Shown here: one piece after another, positions 11,001 through 22,100 of the stretch
How positions within the stretch are numbered: position 1 is the first letter of the stretch
Layout of the letters: every line of letters starts with the position of its first letter
Assembly: GCA_947179485.1 (NCBI GenBank)
Contig: OX359247.1
Location: 44,427,131-44,491,130, forward strand
Direction of reading: 5' to 3'
DNA from: Allacma fusca
Lineage: Eukaryota > Arthropoda > Collembola > Symphypleona > Sminthuridae
Length of the DNA: 64,000 bases
Translations under genes and position numbers: made by a program
The notes under the pieces: model-generated
The model's input: the letters and a program-made list of their open reading frames with translations, nothing else
Database searches by the model: none
What the model was told of the DNA's origin: nothing

Positions 11001-12893
11001 AGTAGAATCAATTAAGTACCAGATGTTTACCATTATTAGTACAGTTTTAATGTGTGTGGACAGTTGTAGACTTTGGTAACAAACCGATTGTGAGGGTCAA
11101 ACTCTGGGACTGACGCTTCCAACCCAAAGTACTTCCAATAAGTGGCAAATCCTGCAAATATTAAAAGCATCATTTTTAAGTTCTATGCAGAAGTAGTATT
11201 TTAATTGCATTTCGGAATGGATCTCACAGATGTCAGTAAGCATACCTTCATTCAGCCAGATGTCAGACCACCATTTACACGTAACCAGATTACCAAACCA
11301 CTGATGGCTGAGGTTTGATAAAATTAATTCATGAGTTAATTTTAAATAACAACTGCATATCAGACCTCGTAAAATACATACAAAGTCATACGATTAATAC
11401 TGAAGAACAAAACCGTGACCTATAGAGTAAGTGAATTTGGATTACCTAAGTTCATGCGCAACCGTAGACGCCACCTGTGCACGATTCGCTTCAGTTGAAA
11501 CCTCTTTGTAGTACATGAATTTATCCACCCTGTAAGTAATCAAACCCCAGTTCTCCATAGCACCCGAAATAAACTGTGGAATATAAATGGAATCCATCTT
11601 CGGGAAGGTGTACGGATGTCTGAAGAGCTTTTCATAATGGCTAAGAATTGTTGCCGTAGTTGTCGCAACAAACTTCGCACCTTCAATTAAATGAGATGGT
11701 GCCCAGGCCTAGTACGAAAACAAGGTTTTAGAAAATGTTTTGAGAATCAATTAGTGTGATTTTTGTGGAGGTACCTTCACAGGTTTTGAATAGATGCCAG
11801 GATTTGCTTCTGTGTATTCAAAGTCGGATACAATCATGCAAAGTAAGTAAGTGGTCATGCACTCAGTTGGTTCATAGTGATCCCAGAACCATCCGGGTAG
11901 ATTAGGGCTAATTAGAGCAATTGTTACAGGCATTTGTTTTTTTATAGAATGCAAAATGTTTTATAACAGTTCCTAAAACCATTTACTCTGCAACGGTGTT
12001 CCGGATAATCGAATTTGATAGGGAGCTGTAATTGCTTCTTCGCGCAAGACTAACTTCAAAAATAGCTTTTAAAGCAGGCTCATCAAATGACGGGAAAGCT
12101 TTTCGAGCATGGTAGGGCTCAAATTTAGTGGTGGACATGTAGCTGGAACAAATATTAAATCAATTTTGAAGCGCTATAAAATTTTAATAAATCCTTTAGC
12201 GTATAATGTTTTTTACTCACTGGGTATTTCCAGTCTCAGGGTTAACATAGTAAGCCCTGTAGTACCCAACCCATCCTGTGTCTGGTAAAATAGCAGTATA
12301 CGGAATTTCCAGTTCATATTCAACGTTTATACTTAAAGCAATGGAAAGCTCTATGATGTAAAATTCTTTTTCCGGTTCAAAATATTGTCCGATTATATTC
12401 AATTCATCTCCACTGGGCTTTATGCGCAACTTTGATCGAAGAATTAGATATCTCATGTATAATAATTAGGCCGTTGAGGATTTAATTATGTGAATATAAT
12501 TTCAATCTTTGTTTGACAAAATACCTTGACATTTTCCTGGTTTATTGTAATTCTGTCACTGTTAACATGAAGGGTGATGTTCCTAGATGTCGCGATGGCC
12601 AGCACAGTGATGGTGACTTTTCCAGGTGCTGTGAACCGAGTTTCGCCTTCAATTTCATCAAGAATGGGACGGGACTCTATTTTGTAGTGAGATGGCTTCA
12701 CTACTGCTGGAAGTCTCAGATTTGCATTAGGAATCACAGAGTGTGAATTTTCTGATAATAATGCTGGCTTGGGTTGTATTTGCAAGGGCGAAAAGGATGC
12801 TGATGGGCCAGCATTGTACAAGAGACCCAGAATTACAAGTATGAAAATTTTATGGTATTTGTTGGAGTGAAAAATAATATTTTGGCTTGCCAT
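8045..12893 (-). CDS. M1 zinc aminopeptidase (aminopeptidase N-like), copy A
   Basis: Sixteen minus-strand exons keep one frame (952 residues): 12525-12893, 12221-12429, 11987-12142, 11775-11907, 11446-11708, 11246-11307, 11085-11151, 10775-10984, 10227-10398, 9903-10110, 9673-9804, 9314-9459, 9045-9238, 8760-8933, 8323-8536, 8045-8194. M1 enzymes cleave neutral or basic N-terminal residues from peptides. Seen here: substrate motif GAMENWG (about 338), zinc site HELSH (374-378) plus Glu 18 residues on (about 397), catalytic Tyr in [12 protein letters not shown] (about 460), and the C-terminal ERAP-like helical region. The intron between exons 5 and 6 splits the HELSH Ser codon. The start (MASQ) is chosen by match to copy C; a longer in-frame ATG lies 39 bases upstream. 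An N-terminal hydrophobic stretch ([11 protein letters not shown]) suggests a signal peptide. There is no C-terminal hydrophobic tail, so a soluble secreted form is likelier than a GPI-anchored one. The usual Glu after [12 protein letters not shown] is Val. Confidence 0.9.
10571..10621 (-). pseudogene. Vestigial duplicate of exon 9 inside intron 8 of copy A
   Basis: About 51 bases match the middle of exon 9 (10227-10398) in the same orientation, and a second copy of the neighbouring intron sequence (10622-10770) follows. Both splice sites of exon 9 are missing, so it should be skipped. The fragment reads CCGG where real exon 9 of copy A reads CTGG; copies B and C also read CCGG at that place. 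The fragment may therefore keep the older state. Confidence 0.75.
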
Positions 12894-14710
12894 TTCGTTG
12901 CTGATGCAAATACTTACTGCAACTGCAAGCAACCTGTACAGATTGCATTTCTAAGATTTCAGATTTTGCATGCGTTTCCTAAAAATAGTGTTGATGTAAC
13001 CTGTAGGTCGGGGGTTCCACCAGATCAGATCATGATCAGTTATGATTATAGGTTGATGTAACTTTAGGTAGTCTATGGTTTGGTTAATGTGAATGGTACG
13101 GCGTATGAATTAGCAGGATATGAGTAAAACAAGTGTATGAGTTTGGGTAGGAGAACCAAAGTTCACAGTGCCTTATGCCATAAATGGGAAAACTGTTGAA
13201 GATAGAGTGTAACATTAGAGGTAGTATTTATTATAAGATGGTTCAACTTCCACACATGTTATCTTCTCCTAGGACTCACTTGTACCATCTTGTACTAACG
13301 ACTCTCTTGAGAAATAACATGATTTTAGGGTAATATTAGTTTAAGTAACTAATATGTTAAATTATCCCTCGCCAGTTAAAACATTACCACGACCCGTCAT
13401 CTACTTTAACTATTATGGACTTGTAAATTAATAACAATAAAGTACATGACCAATAATAAGTAGATATTAGATATTAAGCTAGTCGTAGTGTCAGATAGAA
13501 CAACACGAACTCATTCAGTGCATACCTGCTGGTGGGTTCATGCACAACCTTACAAGTGGCACGCCGTACTTGGAGTCATGGTTCTGAGAATAAAATAACG
13601 AATTTAAAAGTTTTACAGAAAACTTTCCAGGGATCGTTAAAAATACAACTGATGTTCTAAAACATGGGATGCAAATAATTTTGTGAGAATTCGTGGGTGA
13701 AGTGAACTGTTGACTGTATGATTGTTATAAGCCCACAATCAATTTTGAGATCTTAGACAACATGAGCAATTGCATATAACAGGAAAAGGTACCCGCCTTT
13801 AAAAACCCGGTAAGTCGTTTTTATTTTTTAACGGTAGTATTTACAAAACAAAACTTTACATTTTCAGTTATTAATTAGTATTTTCTAGGTGCATGAACGT
13901 TTTAACATATTCAGATTTTATGTTATAAGCGTTTTGTAATTACTTGATTATTTCGAAATGCGTTTTACAATATTCATTAAATATATTAATTGGATAACAT
14001 GACTGCAGGTGTAATCCATTGAGAACATAATCACGTGATTAAATTGTGTATTTACATCCACACGAATGATGAAGGTTTTTAAAAATAATTACTCTTCATT
14101 AATATATATAATATATATTATAGTATTTCCAGATGCTGAAGAGACTCAAATGTTTGAATGTAGCTTCCATGGACGAAGTTCATCCCGTGTATCCGAACGA
14201 AATCAATCATCCGAATCATATCTCCAGGAAAGTGTGTAAAACAACATAGCCAAAGACACGGATCTGATCACCACACAGAATTATTACTTTTGGTGGTACT
14301 TAGTGATTGTAAATATCGCCACTTTGCTCATATCGGTATTATCGCTATCGCCAAAAACATTCCAAAATTATCCCACTCAATATAAATATAACAGATCCGT
14401 AAAAATTATTGCAACTATTTTATTTAAAAATATGTAAAAAAAACATTCGAATCCGAACAGAAAAAATTGTCTGAACAGTAAGTAACTAGTTGCTAAACTA
14501 CAGTAACAGTTGCATTGTTATTACGTATGATTGCATTACAAATATACTGATTCAATTGGTTGATTAATAGACAAAAGTTCAAATATAACAGTAAGTAGCT
14601 CAATATAACAACTTCTAACATGTTCCACAGACTTTTGGTACACCCTAGTAAAAAATCTGGGTGGAAATTAGAAATGTGTAACTAACAATAAGTAACTAGT
14701 TACTTTATGT
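12894..14710. other. 5' flank of copy A, shared with copy B
   Basis: Sequence from 12894 to about 13980 is strongly similar to 25478-26400 plus 26917-26990. Between the two, copy B carries a private transposon insertion. The stretch around 14301-14385 carries a short TATCG-rich repeat that also appears near 15960-16040 and 27000-27070. No confident gene; one possible small exon is listed at 13526-13583. Confidence 0.55.
13526..13583 (-). other. Possible small coding exon of unknown gene (A copy)
   Basis: On the minus strand a CTCAG acceptor and a CAG/GTATGC donor bracket 58 bases that read NHDSKYGVPLVRLCMNPPA. The duplicate at 26107-26164 keeps the same ends and frame with amino-acid changes. 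A following short frame (VKVDDGSW then stop) lies after an ATAATAG acceptor near 13416 and is identical in both copies. The gene is not recognised. Because the whole flank is duplicated at high identity, conservation is weak evidence. Confidence 0.25.
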
Positions 14711-15463
14711 GACCGAGCCTGCGGTCTGGTGGTGTAGCGAATCTGTAAGGTTGCAGAAGAGCCGGCTTTCGACTCTAGCTCACCCCAAAATAATTTCAGG
14801 TCCTTTCTATCTTTCCCTATACACTATCGGTATGCAAATGGAGTTTGGAGGCATGTTGCGCATTCTTGGAAGAATGTCAGTAGGAGTAGTGTGTGCCGTA
14901 CACTGATAATGATTCGTAAGATGAATCGGTGTATTTGCATATACTGCGACTGCAGACATTCGGATAAGATTGTGTCCGTGGCGTGGCCCTTGTCTCCTCC
15001 CTTATCTGCATATCTTCCTTCTCTACCTATAGCTTTACATTTCACTCTCACTCTATAGCTATTTCGGACAGCAGGAGCAGTCCAGCACTGAATGTACTCA
15101 ACTACCATCGTTGAGGAATGGCTCCAAGAGCCCAGTGCCCCTGCTGTTGTGGAGGTGTGAGCAGTGAGAGAGATGGTTGTTGGGTTCTGGGGGATGTTGC
15201 GGCTGGATACAGGGCGCACGAACGCTCACTCAACCGAGTGAGTGGAGTTACGGTTGCCTCGGCTCTACTGGATATGTGCTTACCTGCCAACACAAGGCTT
15301 GTACTCCTTCGGTTCGTCGTGGGATATATTCTCCTTCCATGTTACCTTGCTCTCTCACCTCCTTAGAATAAGTAACTTAAGTTAATTGGTTGTTACAAAT
15401 ATACACTTGCAATGTACGGATGATATGGGCTCAGCCGGAAAAGAATCCTGAATAAAGAAAATT
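14711..15463 (+). mobile_element. SINE-like retroposon with LINE-type 3' tail
   Basis: Flanked by a perfect 14-base duplication, TAGTTACTTTATGT, at 14697-14710 and 15464-15477. Copy B has the empty site near 27100-27125. The head (GACCGAGCCTGCGGTCTGG...) has tRNA-like box A and box B sequence (GGTGGTGTAGCG and CTTTCGACTC). The 3' end (GGATGATATGGGC, then AGAATCCTGAATAAA) matches the 3' end of the LINE fragment at 27227-27527. That is the usual relation between a SINE and the LINE that mobilises it. At 753 bases it is long for a SINE, so a composite or carried body sequence is possible. Open frames inside it were not accepted as genes. Confidence 0.75.
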
Positions 15464-16216
15464 TAGTTACTTTATGTATAACAGTATTCGCATGAAACTG
15501 AATTCGGGGATGCAGATTTTTTGAGAAAGTATGAAATACGATTTCAAGAAAACAAGGGTGTCTAATAATTTGTCACTCACAATCAGACGAGGCCGTTGTT
15601 TTGTACAATATAAACCACTGTAATTTACTTTCAGTAGTTGCACTTTGCGTTCAAACCATCTTTTCGTCTCAAAATATAATTCCAAACGACAGCCCGTCGC
15701 CCATCCCTTCCACTGTATTCCATATATTTCGGTGATTACTTTGTCCATATTTGTAGTGGCATTCTTTTTTGGTCAAATTCGTTTCTTAATTTAATTTATT
15801 TTGAATATTTAAAGGACGAGTACTTAAAAGCTTAAATATAATGTGCTCACCGTTAATCCGGAATGCCTGCTACCCGCCGTATGAATAATGCAACATTGAG
15901 GATTGATGTAATAAGTATGCTCGAAGGGTGCGAGCTACTTGGCCCCAGTAATTGAGCGATAAGCCAATATTATCGAGATTTATCGCCTTACATATCGCCA
16001 CTCGTTTCAGCGATATTTTCGATATATCGTGTCGCCATACAGTAATCGCGGTTTGCCATTACTAATGGTACTGCTCCAACTAGGAGCTAACAGCTGACAG
16101 AAAGACGAAAACATCTCTGGACTGGATATGTAATGTAAGCAACGTAATGACTACTCAAAAATAAGTTTGGAGGAATGAACTGATTTCTCAGTTTTGCGTT
16201 CGAGGGAGGAAAATTA
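15464..16216. other. Duplicated flank between copies A and B
   Basis: From 15478 to about 15930 the sequence parallels 27115-27209 and 27528-27897 beside copy B. It includes the BED-like relic at 15636-15748 and a conserved block near 15846-15925. TATCG-rich repeat DNA fills 15960-16040. From about 16150 a short match to the 6973-7035 flank begins, marking the left side of the copy B segment. Confidence 0.55.
15636..15748 (-). pseudogene. Relic of a BED-type zinc finger exon (A copy)
   Basis: Starting near the minus-strand ATG at 15748, one frame reads GRRAVVWNYILRRKDGLNAK followed by CNY and a stop. The Trp-aromatic pair and the late Cys spacing recall BED fingers found in hAT transposases and ZBED proteins. 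The frame differs from that of the ATG, and the last Cys is broken. The duplicate at 27593-27724 shares the core. Assignment is by eye only. Confidence 0.25.
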
Positions 16217-16503
16217 TATCGTCGGCTAAACTTCCTAACTGGCTAAAATAAAAAATGCTTAGAATGCAGACCGGCTATTTAGCGCTGTCGCTCAAAACTC
16301 AAACCAGCCATAATTCCTCCATTTCCCTCAACTTGCCCACACCTTCCACTCCCCTTACAATGATCCTCCGTACTGCCCGTCTATACTACCCATTATTTCA
16401 CCTCCACTTCCCGTCCACCTCCAGCCCACATCCACTCCACTTCCTCTTAACTCCACTTCTCCATTTCCACACCACTTTCCCTCCCCTCCACTTCACCTCC
16501 ACT

Positions 16504-16800
16504 TCACACTCAATTACATTCCCCTCCACTTGTCCTTCAATTACATTCCCCTCCACTTGTCCTTCAATTACATTCCCCTCCACTTGTCCTTCAATTACAT
16601 TCCCCTCCACTTATCCTTCAATTACATTCCCCTCCACTTGTCCTTCAATTACATTCCCCTCCACTTGTCCTTCAATTACATTCCCCTCAACTTAACCTTC
16701 AATTACATTCCCCTCCACTTGTCCTTCAATTACATTCCCCTCCACTTGTCCTTCAATTACATTCCCCTCCACTTGTCCTTCAATTACATTCCCCTCCACT
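16504..16800. repeat. 27-bp satellite array, left arm
   Basis: About eleven units of CATTCCCCTCCACTTGTCC plus TTCAATTA, 27 bases each. Because 27 is a multiple of three, long spurious open frames run through it on both strands. It is the left half of the foldback inside the 16217-18600 element. Confidence 0.9.
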
Positions 16801-16837
16801 TTCCATATACTACCCCTCCACTTACATACTGGGAGGG

Positions 16838-17170
16838 GAAGTGGAGGGGTATGTAATTGTAGGGGAAGTGGAGGGGTATGTAATTGAATGTGAAGTGGAG
16901 GGGACTGTAATTGAATGTGAAGTGGAGGGGACTGTAATTGAATGTGAAGTGGAGGGGACTGTAATTGAATGTGAAGTGGAGGGGACTGTAATTGAATGTG
17001 AAGTGGAGGGGAAGTGGAGGGGACTGTATTTGAATGTGAAGTGGAGGGGAAGTGGAGGGGACTGTAATTGAATGTGAAGTGGAGGGGAAGTGGAGGGGAC
17101 TGTAATTGAATGTGAAGTGGAGGGGAAGTGGAGGGGACTGTAATTGAATGTGAAGTGGAGGGGAAGTATA
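16838..17170. repeat. 27-bp satellite array, right arm in opposite orientation
   Basis: Units of GGGGACTGTAATTGAATGTG plus AAGTGGA repeat in the opposite sense to the left array. Later units gain an extra GGGAAGTGGA segment. The turn-around is near 16810-16835, so the two arms could pair as a hairpin several hundred bases long. Confidence 0.88.
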
Positions 17171-17289
17171 GGGGAATTGTGGAAAAGTGGGGGTGTACTT
17201 TATTCCACTTACATGATACACTGCTAATGTGAATTATGGCCGGGTTTCGCTTTAGAGTTTGTAGCGAAATAGCCGGTCTTCATTCTAAG

Positions 17290-18551
17290 CAGGCCTGGCC
17301 TCAAGTTCGGTTCAACTCATGATTCGCACTTGAACTTGACCCGAACTTGATTATATCACCATAATTAAGATCCGAACTTGAACTTGATTTTTTAAAAGTA
17401 GGTACGAACCGGAGTAATCAAGTTCACATAATCAAGTTAATTTCGGCGAACTTGACCATGAATGGAACTTGACCATGAACTTGACCATGAACTTGACCAT
17501 GAACTTGACCATGAACTTGACCATGAACTTGACCATGAACTTGACCATGGACTTGAATTTCTAGTTATAGTGTTGTATGTATACTTATAATTAGAAAGGC
17601 TAACAAATTACCTGAGATTTAATTTCCATTTATTTTTTAAAATTGACTATCAAAATTTAGAAGTAATGATTGATAAAACTTATAATAGGAGAATATAAAA
17701 ATACTAAATTTCCCGTTGAATTTTTTGAATGATGCATGGATTTCATCAAAATTGGTTTGAGATTTAAATTTCAACCATCCCTTCAAGCACAGACAAACAC
17801 AAATGATGTCGTCTAACATTCTTTTAGGAGTTAGTAGGTCTGTGCCAGGACAACTGAAACAGGTATATATATATATGAATACACTTACAAGCAGTGTTTG
17901 CAGCTGTATTTTTTTTGTAGAATCGCAAAATGTGAAATGCTTGTGGACCTTAGGTCATTTTTTCCGGCTACTTGATGCAGTTAGACTTCCAGGATCAGCA
18001 TCTTCTTCGCACTGTTGAGACTTTTCAGATGTGCTCATTTTCCAGTTGTTTTTAAAATATGATTATTCAAAAATTTAAATCAAGTTAAAATTGAAAAGAT
18101 GTTGTGAAGAAGAAAATACAACAGGATTTAGCTTGTAATATTTGAGCCCGGAGCACGTTGCTCGTTGAAAACACAGAAATACCGGTCTAGCATTTGCACG
18201 CGAAAACGCTGTGATTTAAATAGCGTTTACAGCTTCAGCAAGGACATCTGCATAAGAACGATTATCTACAGCGTATTATATGAGTATAAGAACTTGACCA
18301 TGAAAAGTCAAGTTCATGTTCATGGTTTTGGGGTTATGTGATCCGAACTTGATCATGGCATTGATGTCAAGTCTATAATGAAGACCTGACCATGAACTTG
18401 ATTCGAGCCTTAAAATCAAGTTCAAATTTCATGTTGACCCGAACTTGAGATTTCAGTGTCAAGTTCAAATTAACTTGTAACCCGAACTTGACTTGAACTT
18501 GAACTTGACCCGAACTTGTCAAGTTTTACTTGAACTTGAATGACAGGCCTG
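17290..18551. mobile_element. hAT-type non-autonomous element nested in the TA element
   Basis: Ends are CAGGCCTG at both sides (the octamer is its own complement), flanked by a perfect 8-base target duplication ATTCTAAG at 17282-17289 and 18552-18559. An 8-base duplication with CAG-type ends is the hAT signature. Removing the 1262 bases restores the right inverted repeat of the outer element exactly, so it arrived later. The interior is made of CAAGTTC/GAACTTG words in both directions and a 12-bp array. No transposase is present. Confidence 0.88.
17449..17556. repeat. 12-bp tandem repeat AACTTGACCATG
   Basis: Eight or nine near-perfect tandem copies inside the nested hAT element. Scattered CAAGTTC words of the same kind fill the opposite end of that element (18300-18540). 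Confidence 0.9.
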
Positions 18552-18600
18552 ATTCTAAGCATTTTTTATTTTAGCCGGTTAGCAAGTTTAGCCGACGATA

Positions 18601-19188
18601 TACAAAATGCACTTACTCTGGATGTGATCGTACAACGGCCTTTATTTTTCTGTCTCAGGGAGGAAAATGGTATTTGTACTAATTTTGTTCCTAAATTAAG
18701 TATGTACAGTGATCAATTTCAAGTTCCTCCTCAAATAGACAACTATGTAGGGCAGGAAACCCCAGGCTCTAACAGGAACGCAAAGACAGCCCTGTAGTTC
18801 TTTACAAACCGGAGAGAATATTCTTGAACAGTCTTTTCTCATATATAAAATCATCTCCAATGAAAACATCAGAATATGACTCTTGTTAGAGACATGACCA
18901 TGGGGTTTAATTAAAAACTTAAGGAAAAACGGAAGGTGTGGAAATATTTTTCGCCTATTTAGAATAGTTATAAAAAGTTCTGAAGGAATGTTATCTATGC
19001 ATTTTTGGACTATGGTCAACGCACCATTTTGCTTCCCGTAAAATGTAAAATGTAATCGATTTTCAGTGTTTATTTAACAGAGGGAAACATTTTCTGAATA
19101 ACTATACAGATCAACTTCGGGAATTAGCGGGAAAATTATATGTGTCTATATTGATGGTTGGAAGTTGGAAATGAAGGTATGCTGCCAA
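18601..19188. other. 3' flank of aminopeptidase copy B
   Basis: No gene. It matches the copy A flank (from about 7045), including ACTCTGGATGTGATCGT, GGGAGGAAAATGGTATTTGT and the CAATTTCAAGTTCCTCCTC block, then the shared TTTATTTAACAGA region before the stop codon. Confidence 0.65.
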
Positions 19189-22100
19189 CTATGATAAGTT
19201 TTCATTAAACCAAAGAATCATAGCGTTTCCCTGGGCTGACATCCAATCTACATTTCTTTTCATCCAACGAATCGAGTCATTTAAGTCTGGCCGAACGTCG
19301 CTGAGAGTGTCACTATTTGAGTCAAAACCCAACTGTATCTAAAATGTTTAAGTAAGGGTCATTGAGAGGTTGTGGACATTGTACAAAGTTATAGCATGTG
19401 TTCACAAGCATTTATAAGAAACATCTAGGGCAAAATATTTTCAGAGTTACAAACCTGGTCAATTTCTTCTTGGAGAGTTACGTAGTCACTGATAGTGGCT
19501 ATTACTCTGAAGTACACGTCTGGAGTTAATAAATCCTTTCCGAGGTTGCTATTAATGAACGAAAGTGTTGCGCTACGACTGGAAGGATGTGAAGCTAACT
19601 TACGTAGCAGGTAAGGGCGATCAGATTCTGCTATTCCGCTTTCTGGAGTAAATGCATCAAGGAGAAGCCTGTAAGAATTTTACAACAAAAAACACACACC
19701 TATGTACATTTTTTCCCAAAATCTCAAACCTACATTCGTATGAGGAATGCCGATGCAACCTATGGTACAGACTAATTCGTAATTTACATTAAATTCTTAA
19801 CCATTCTGGAGAAAGAAATTTTGCATAATAACCGTTTGTTCATCTATGTACATACTATGTTGATATCTATATGTAGCCCTAAAATATAGAGAAATAAGTT
19901 GCTTACAACTCCACCATGCTCCCTTCCTTTGCGCATCCAAGAGCGTTTAGAAGTCTGGCTTTTAGAGTAGGATTGGCTTCGCGTTTGTAATTTTCGTAAA
20001 AGAACTGAAAGGCTTCAGATGCTGAAGATGGATTAGAAATAGCCCCGCAGTACACAGCAGTCTGAATATCAGTGGGGATACTACAATATTCAAAGGAATT
20101 TTACAATTAGTACAAATGTGAAGCATATCACTCTATAATTATTTCATCCCAAGAAATTATGATTTGTATTTAGTTGTCTGTAAGTACGGATTCACTCCAT
20201 CATTAGCATCCTTCCAAGATCTGAACAGAGTACTAGCATAATTCAGGCAGCCAGTATGCTCTAAAGCACAAGCCCAGTTCAAGAGAATACCTCTTACAAT
20301 TACATCTGTCCCATTATCTCCTAATTCTTGCTCAAGACCAATTAATTTCAATGCATTTTCAACTTTGGGTAACATGTAGTTCTGAAATAAGTATCAACCT
20401 TATTACAATAAAGCACCTTTAAGGCGGATAATTAAATCAGAATAGTAACTTATTACTTTAATTTAATACTTGTTACTTTGAAACTAGATGCAGCACTTAT
20501 CCCAGGGAAAACGCTTAAAGCTTTGTGCATATGGCTGGTGAGCAAAGTCCAAGCTGACAGAGTGGTTTCCTGGCCCAGATACTTCGTTAGGCGCAAAGCT
20601 TGCGTAACATCAACGTAGCCTATTTCAATAATCCAGAAAATAAATTTATCAAGCATTCACAATATTCCCAATTCTTCTTACAATTAGTAGCAATGAGAAA
20701 TTTCACATTAATTGTATTAAATATTAACAGATACTAATATTTCGCTTGATTAAACAGACATATAGTTGGAAGCTGGAAATTACACTCACTCTGTAAGATA
20801 TATGTGAATTAAGTCTGTAATCTAAAAAATACCTGCAGCAGCAAAATTAAAGTAGTTGTCAATGAGCTGTGAGCGGGTCAGCGGAGAAATGACACTTGCA
20901 TTAGTTATCAGTTGGTTCACAATTTCCGTGAGCAGATCTTCGCTGTAGAGTACCCTGTAAAATCCTGGATAAAAAAGATTCATTTAGCGACTATTATATT
21001 GTTCCTATTACATAATGCCTTGGATTTCAGTAACAACTTACTCGTATCATTGAAATACGAAACTCACCTGTTGCATCAGCGTTAAGAATTAACCAGTCCC
21101 CAGCTTCACTCTCATCAATGTTGTAACTTACACTTAACTGATTATTTCGCAACCAAAGTTTGGGTTTCTTATCGAGGAAATCCGGCCTAGATCCAGATAC
21201 AACGGATATTGGAATGTTCCAAAAACGTTCAGTTTGAACGGAGTCGGAAGCTCCATTGTTTCTCACGTACTTTTCCTAATGAAACCGTCAAATTCAAGGA
21301 GTGTTGTTGCCAATGGTTTTATAATTTATTATTATCTGTGTATGTATTAAATCGGAGTATACACCCTTGCCATGAGATTTTTAATAAATACGTACTTGAG
21401 AGATGTAGAATCTGGTTTTAGAGATTTTGGTTATACGAACCAAAGGATAACCAGACTGGAGAGTCCAGGTGTCCAGAATGTCTTTGATTGTTAGATCGGC
21501 GGGAAGAAACCCCTGGATAGTGTGCAAATACCGGAAAAGATCATCTTGCTCTGCATTCGAGTATTTTCTACAAGAGAAGAAAGTTCTGATAATTCTTAGA
21601 CATACCTTATATTTACTACGCTCAATCTTCCGTTTATCAGCTTGTAAATTGTCGTCATAAACCATAATTTATTTACTCGGAGTTTCCGACTACAGAGTTC
21701 TATTTGTACGAATTTAAGGAGCTCATTACGTTCCCTCCAGATAAGTTGCGAGTGCTGTGTGAAACACCTCCCGACCGTAGATATTCTCCACCATGCGAAT
21801 CACAGACGCTGCCTTCTGGTATATGATGGGATCAAAAAGTGCTGAAATCTCTTTCGGATTCTCCGCTGATTTGCGAATCGGGTGAATGAAAACCTCGTCA
21901 AAGTTAAATGCCGGAACCAGTGAGTCAATGTAAAATCTGATGTACAAATCAGTAGAATCAATTAAGTACCAGATGTTTACCATTATTAGCACACTCTTAA
22001 TGTGTGTGGAAAGCTTTAGACTTTGGTAACGAACCGATTGTGAGGGTCAAACTCTGGGACTGACGCTTCCAACCCAAAGTACTTCCAATAAGTGGCAAAT

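Larger units (their letters stand above)
16217..18600. mobile_element. Inverted-repeat DNA element at a TA site, loaded with satellites
   Basis: Left end TATCGTCGGCTAAACTT and right end AAGTTTAGCCGACGATA are inverted copies. The match continues for over 60 bases: TTAGAATGCAGACCGGCTAT on the left faces its complement at 17268-17289, interrupted there by a hAT insertion. TA dinucleotides flank both ends (16215-16216, 18601-18602). The matching flank beside copy A (about 7033-7045) has GAGGAAAAG-TA-CATAAAAG with nothing inserted. No transposase is seen, so it is non-autonomous. Its interior is two opposed 27-bp arrays, giving a foldback-like structure. Length without the nested hAT is about 1.1 kb. 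Confidence 0.8.

Noticed and set aside
8251..12932. Many short minus-strand frames read as separate genes or as pseudogenes
   Set aside because: They are exons of aminopeptidase copy A with read-through into introns. Joining them at GT-AG sites gives one 952-residue frame.
14709..15371. Several 60-130 codon frames around 14.7-15.4 kb
   Set aside because: They lie inside the SINE-like element, overlap on both strands and match no protein type.
16255..17221. Long open frames on both strands with 9-residue repeats
   Set aside because: They are translations of the 27-bp satellite arrays; the period is a multiple of three, so every frame stays open.
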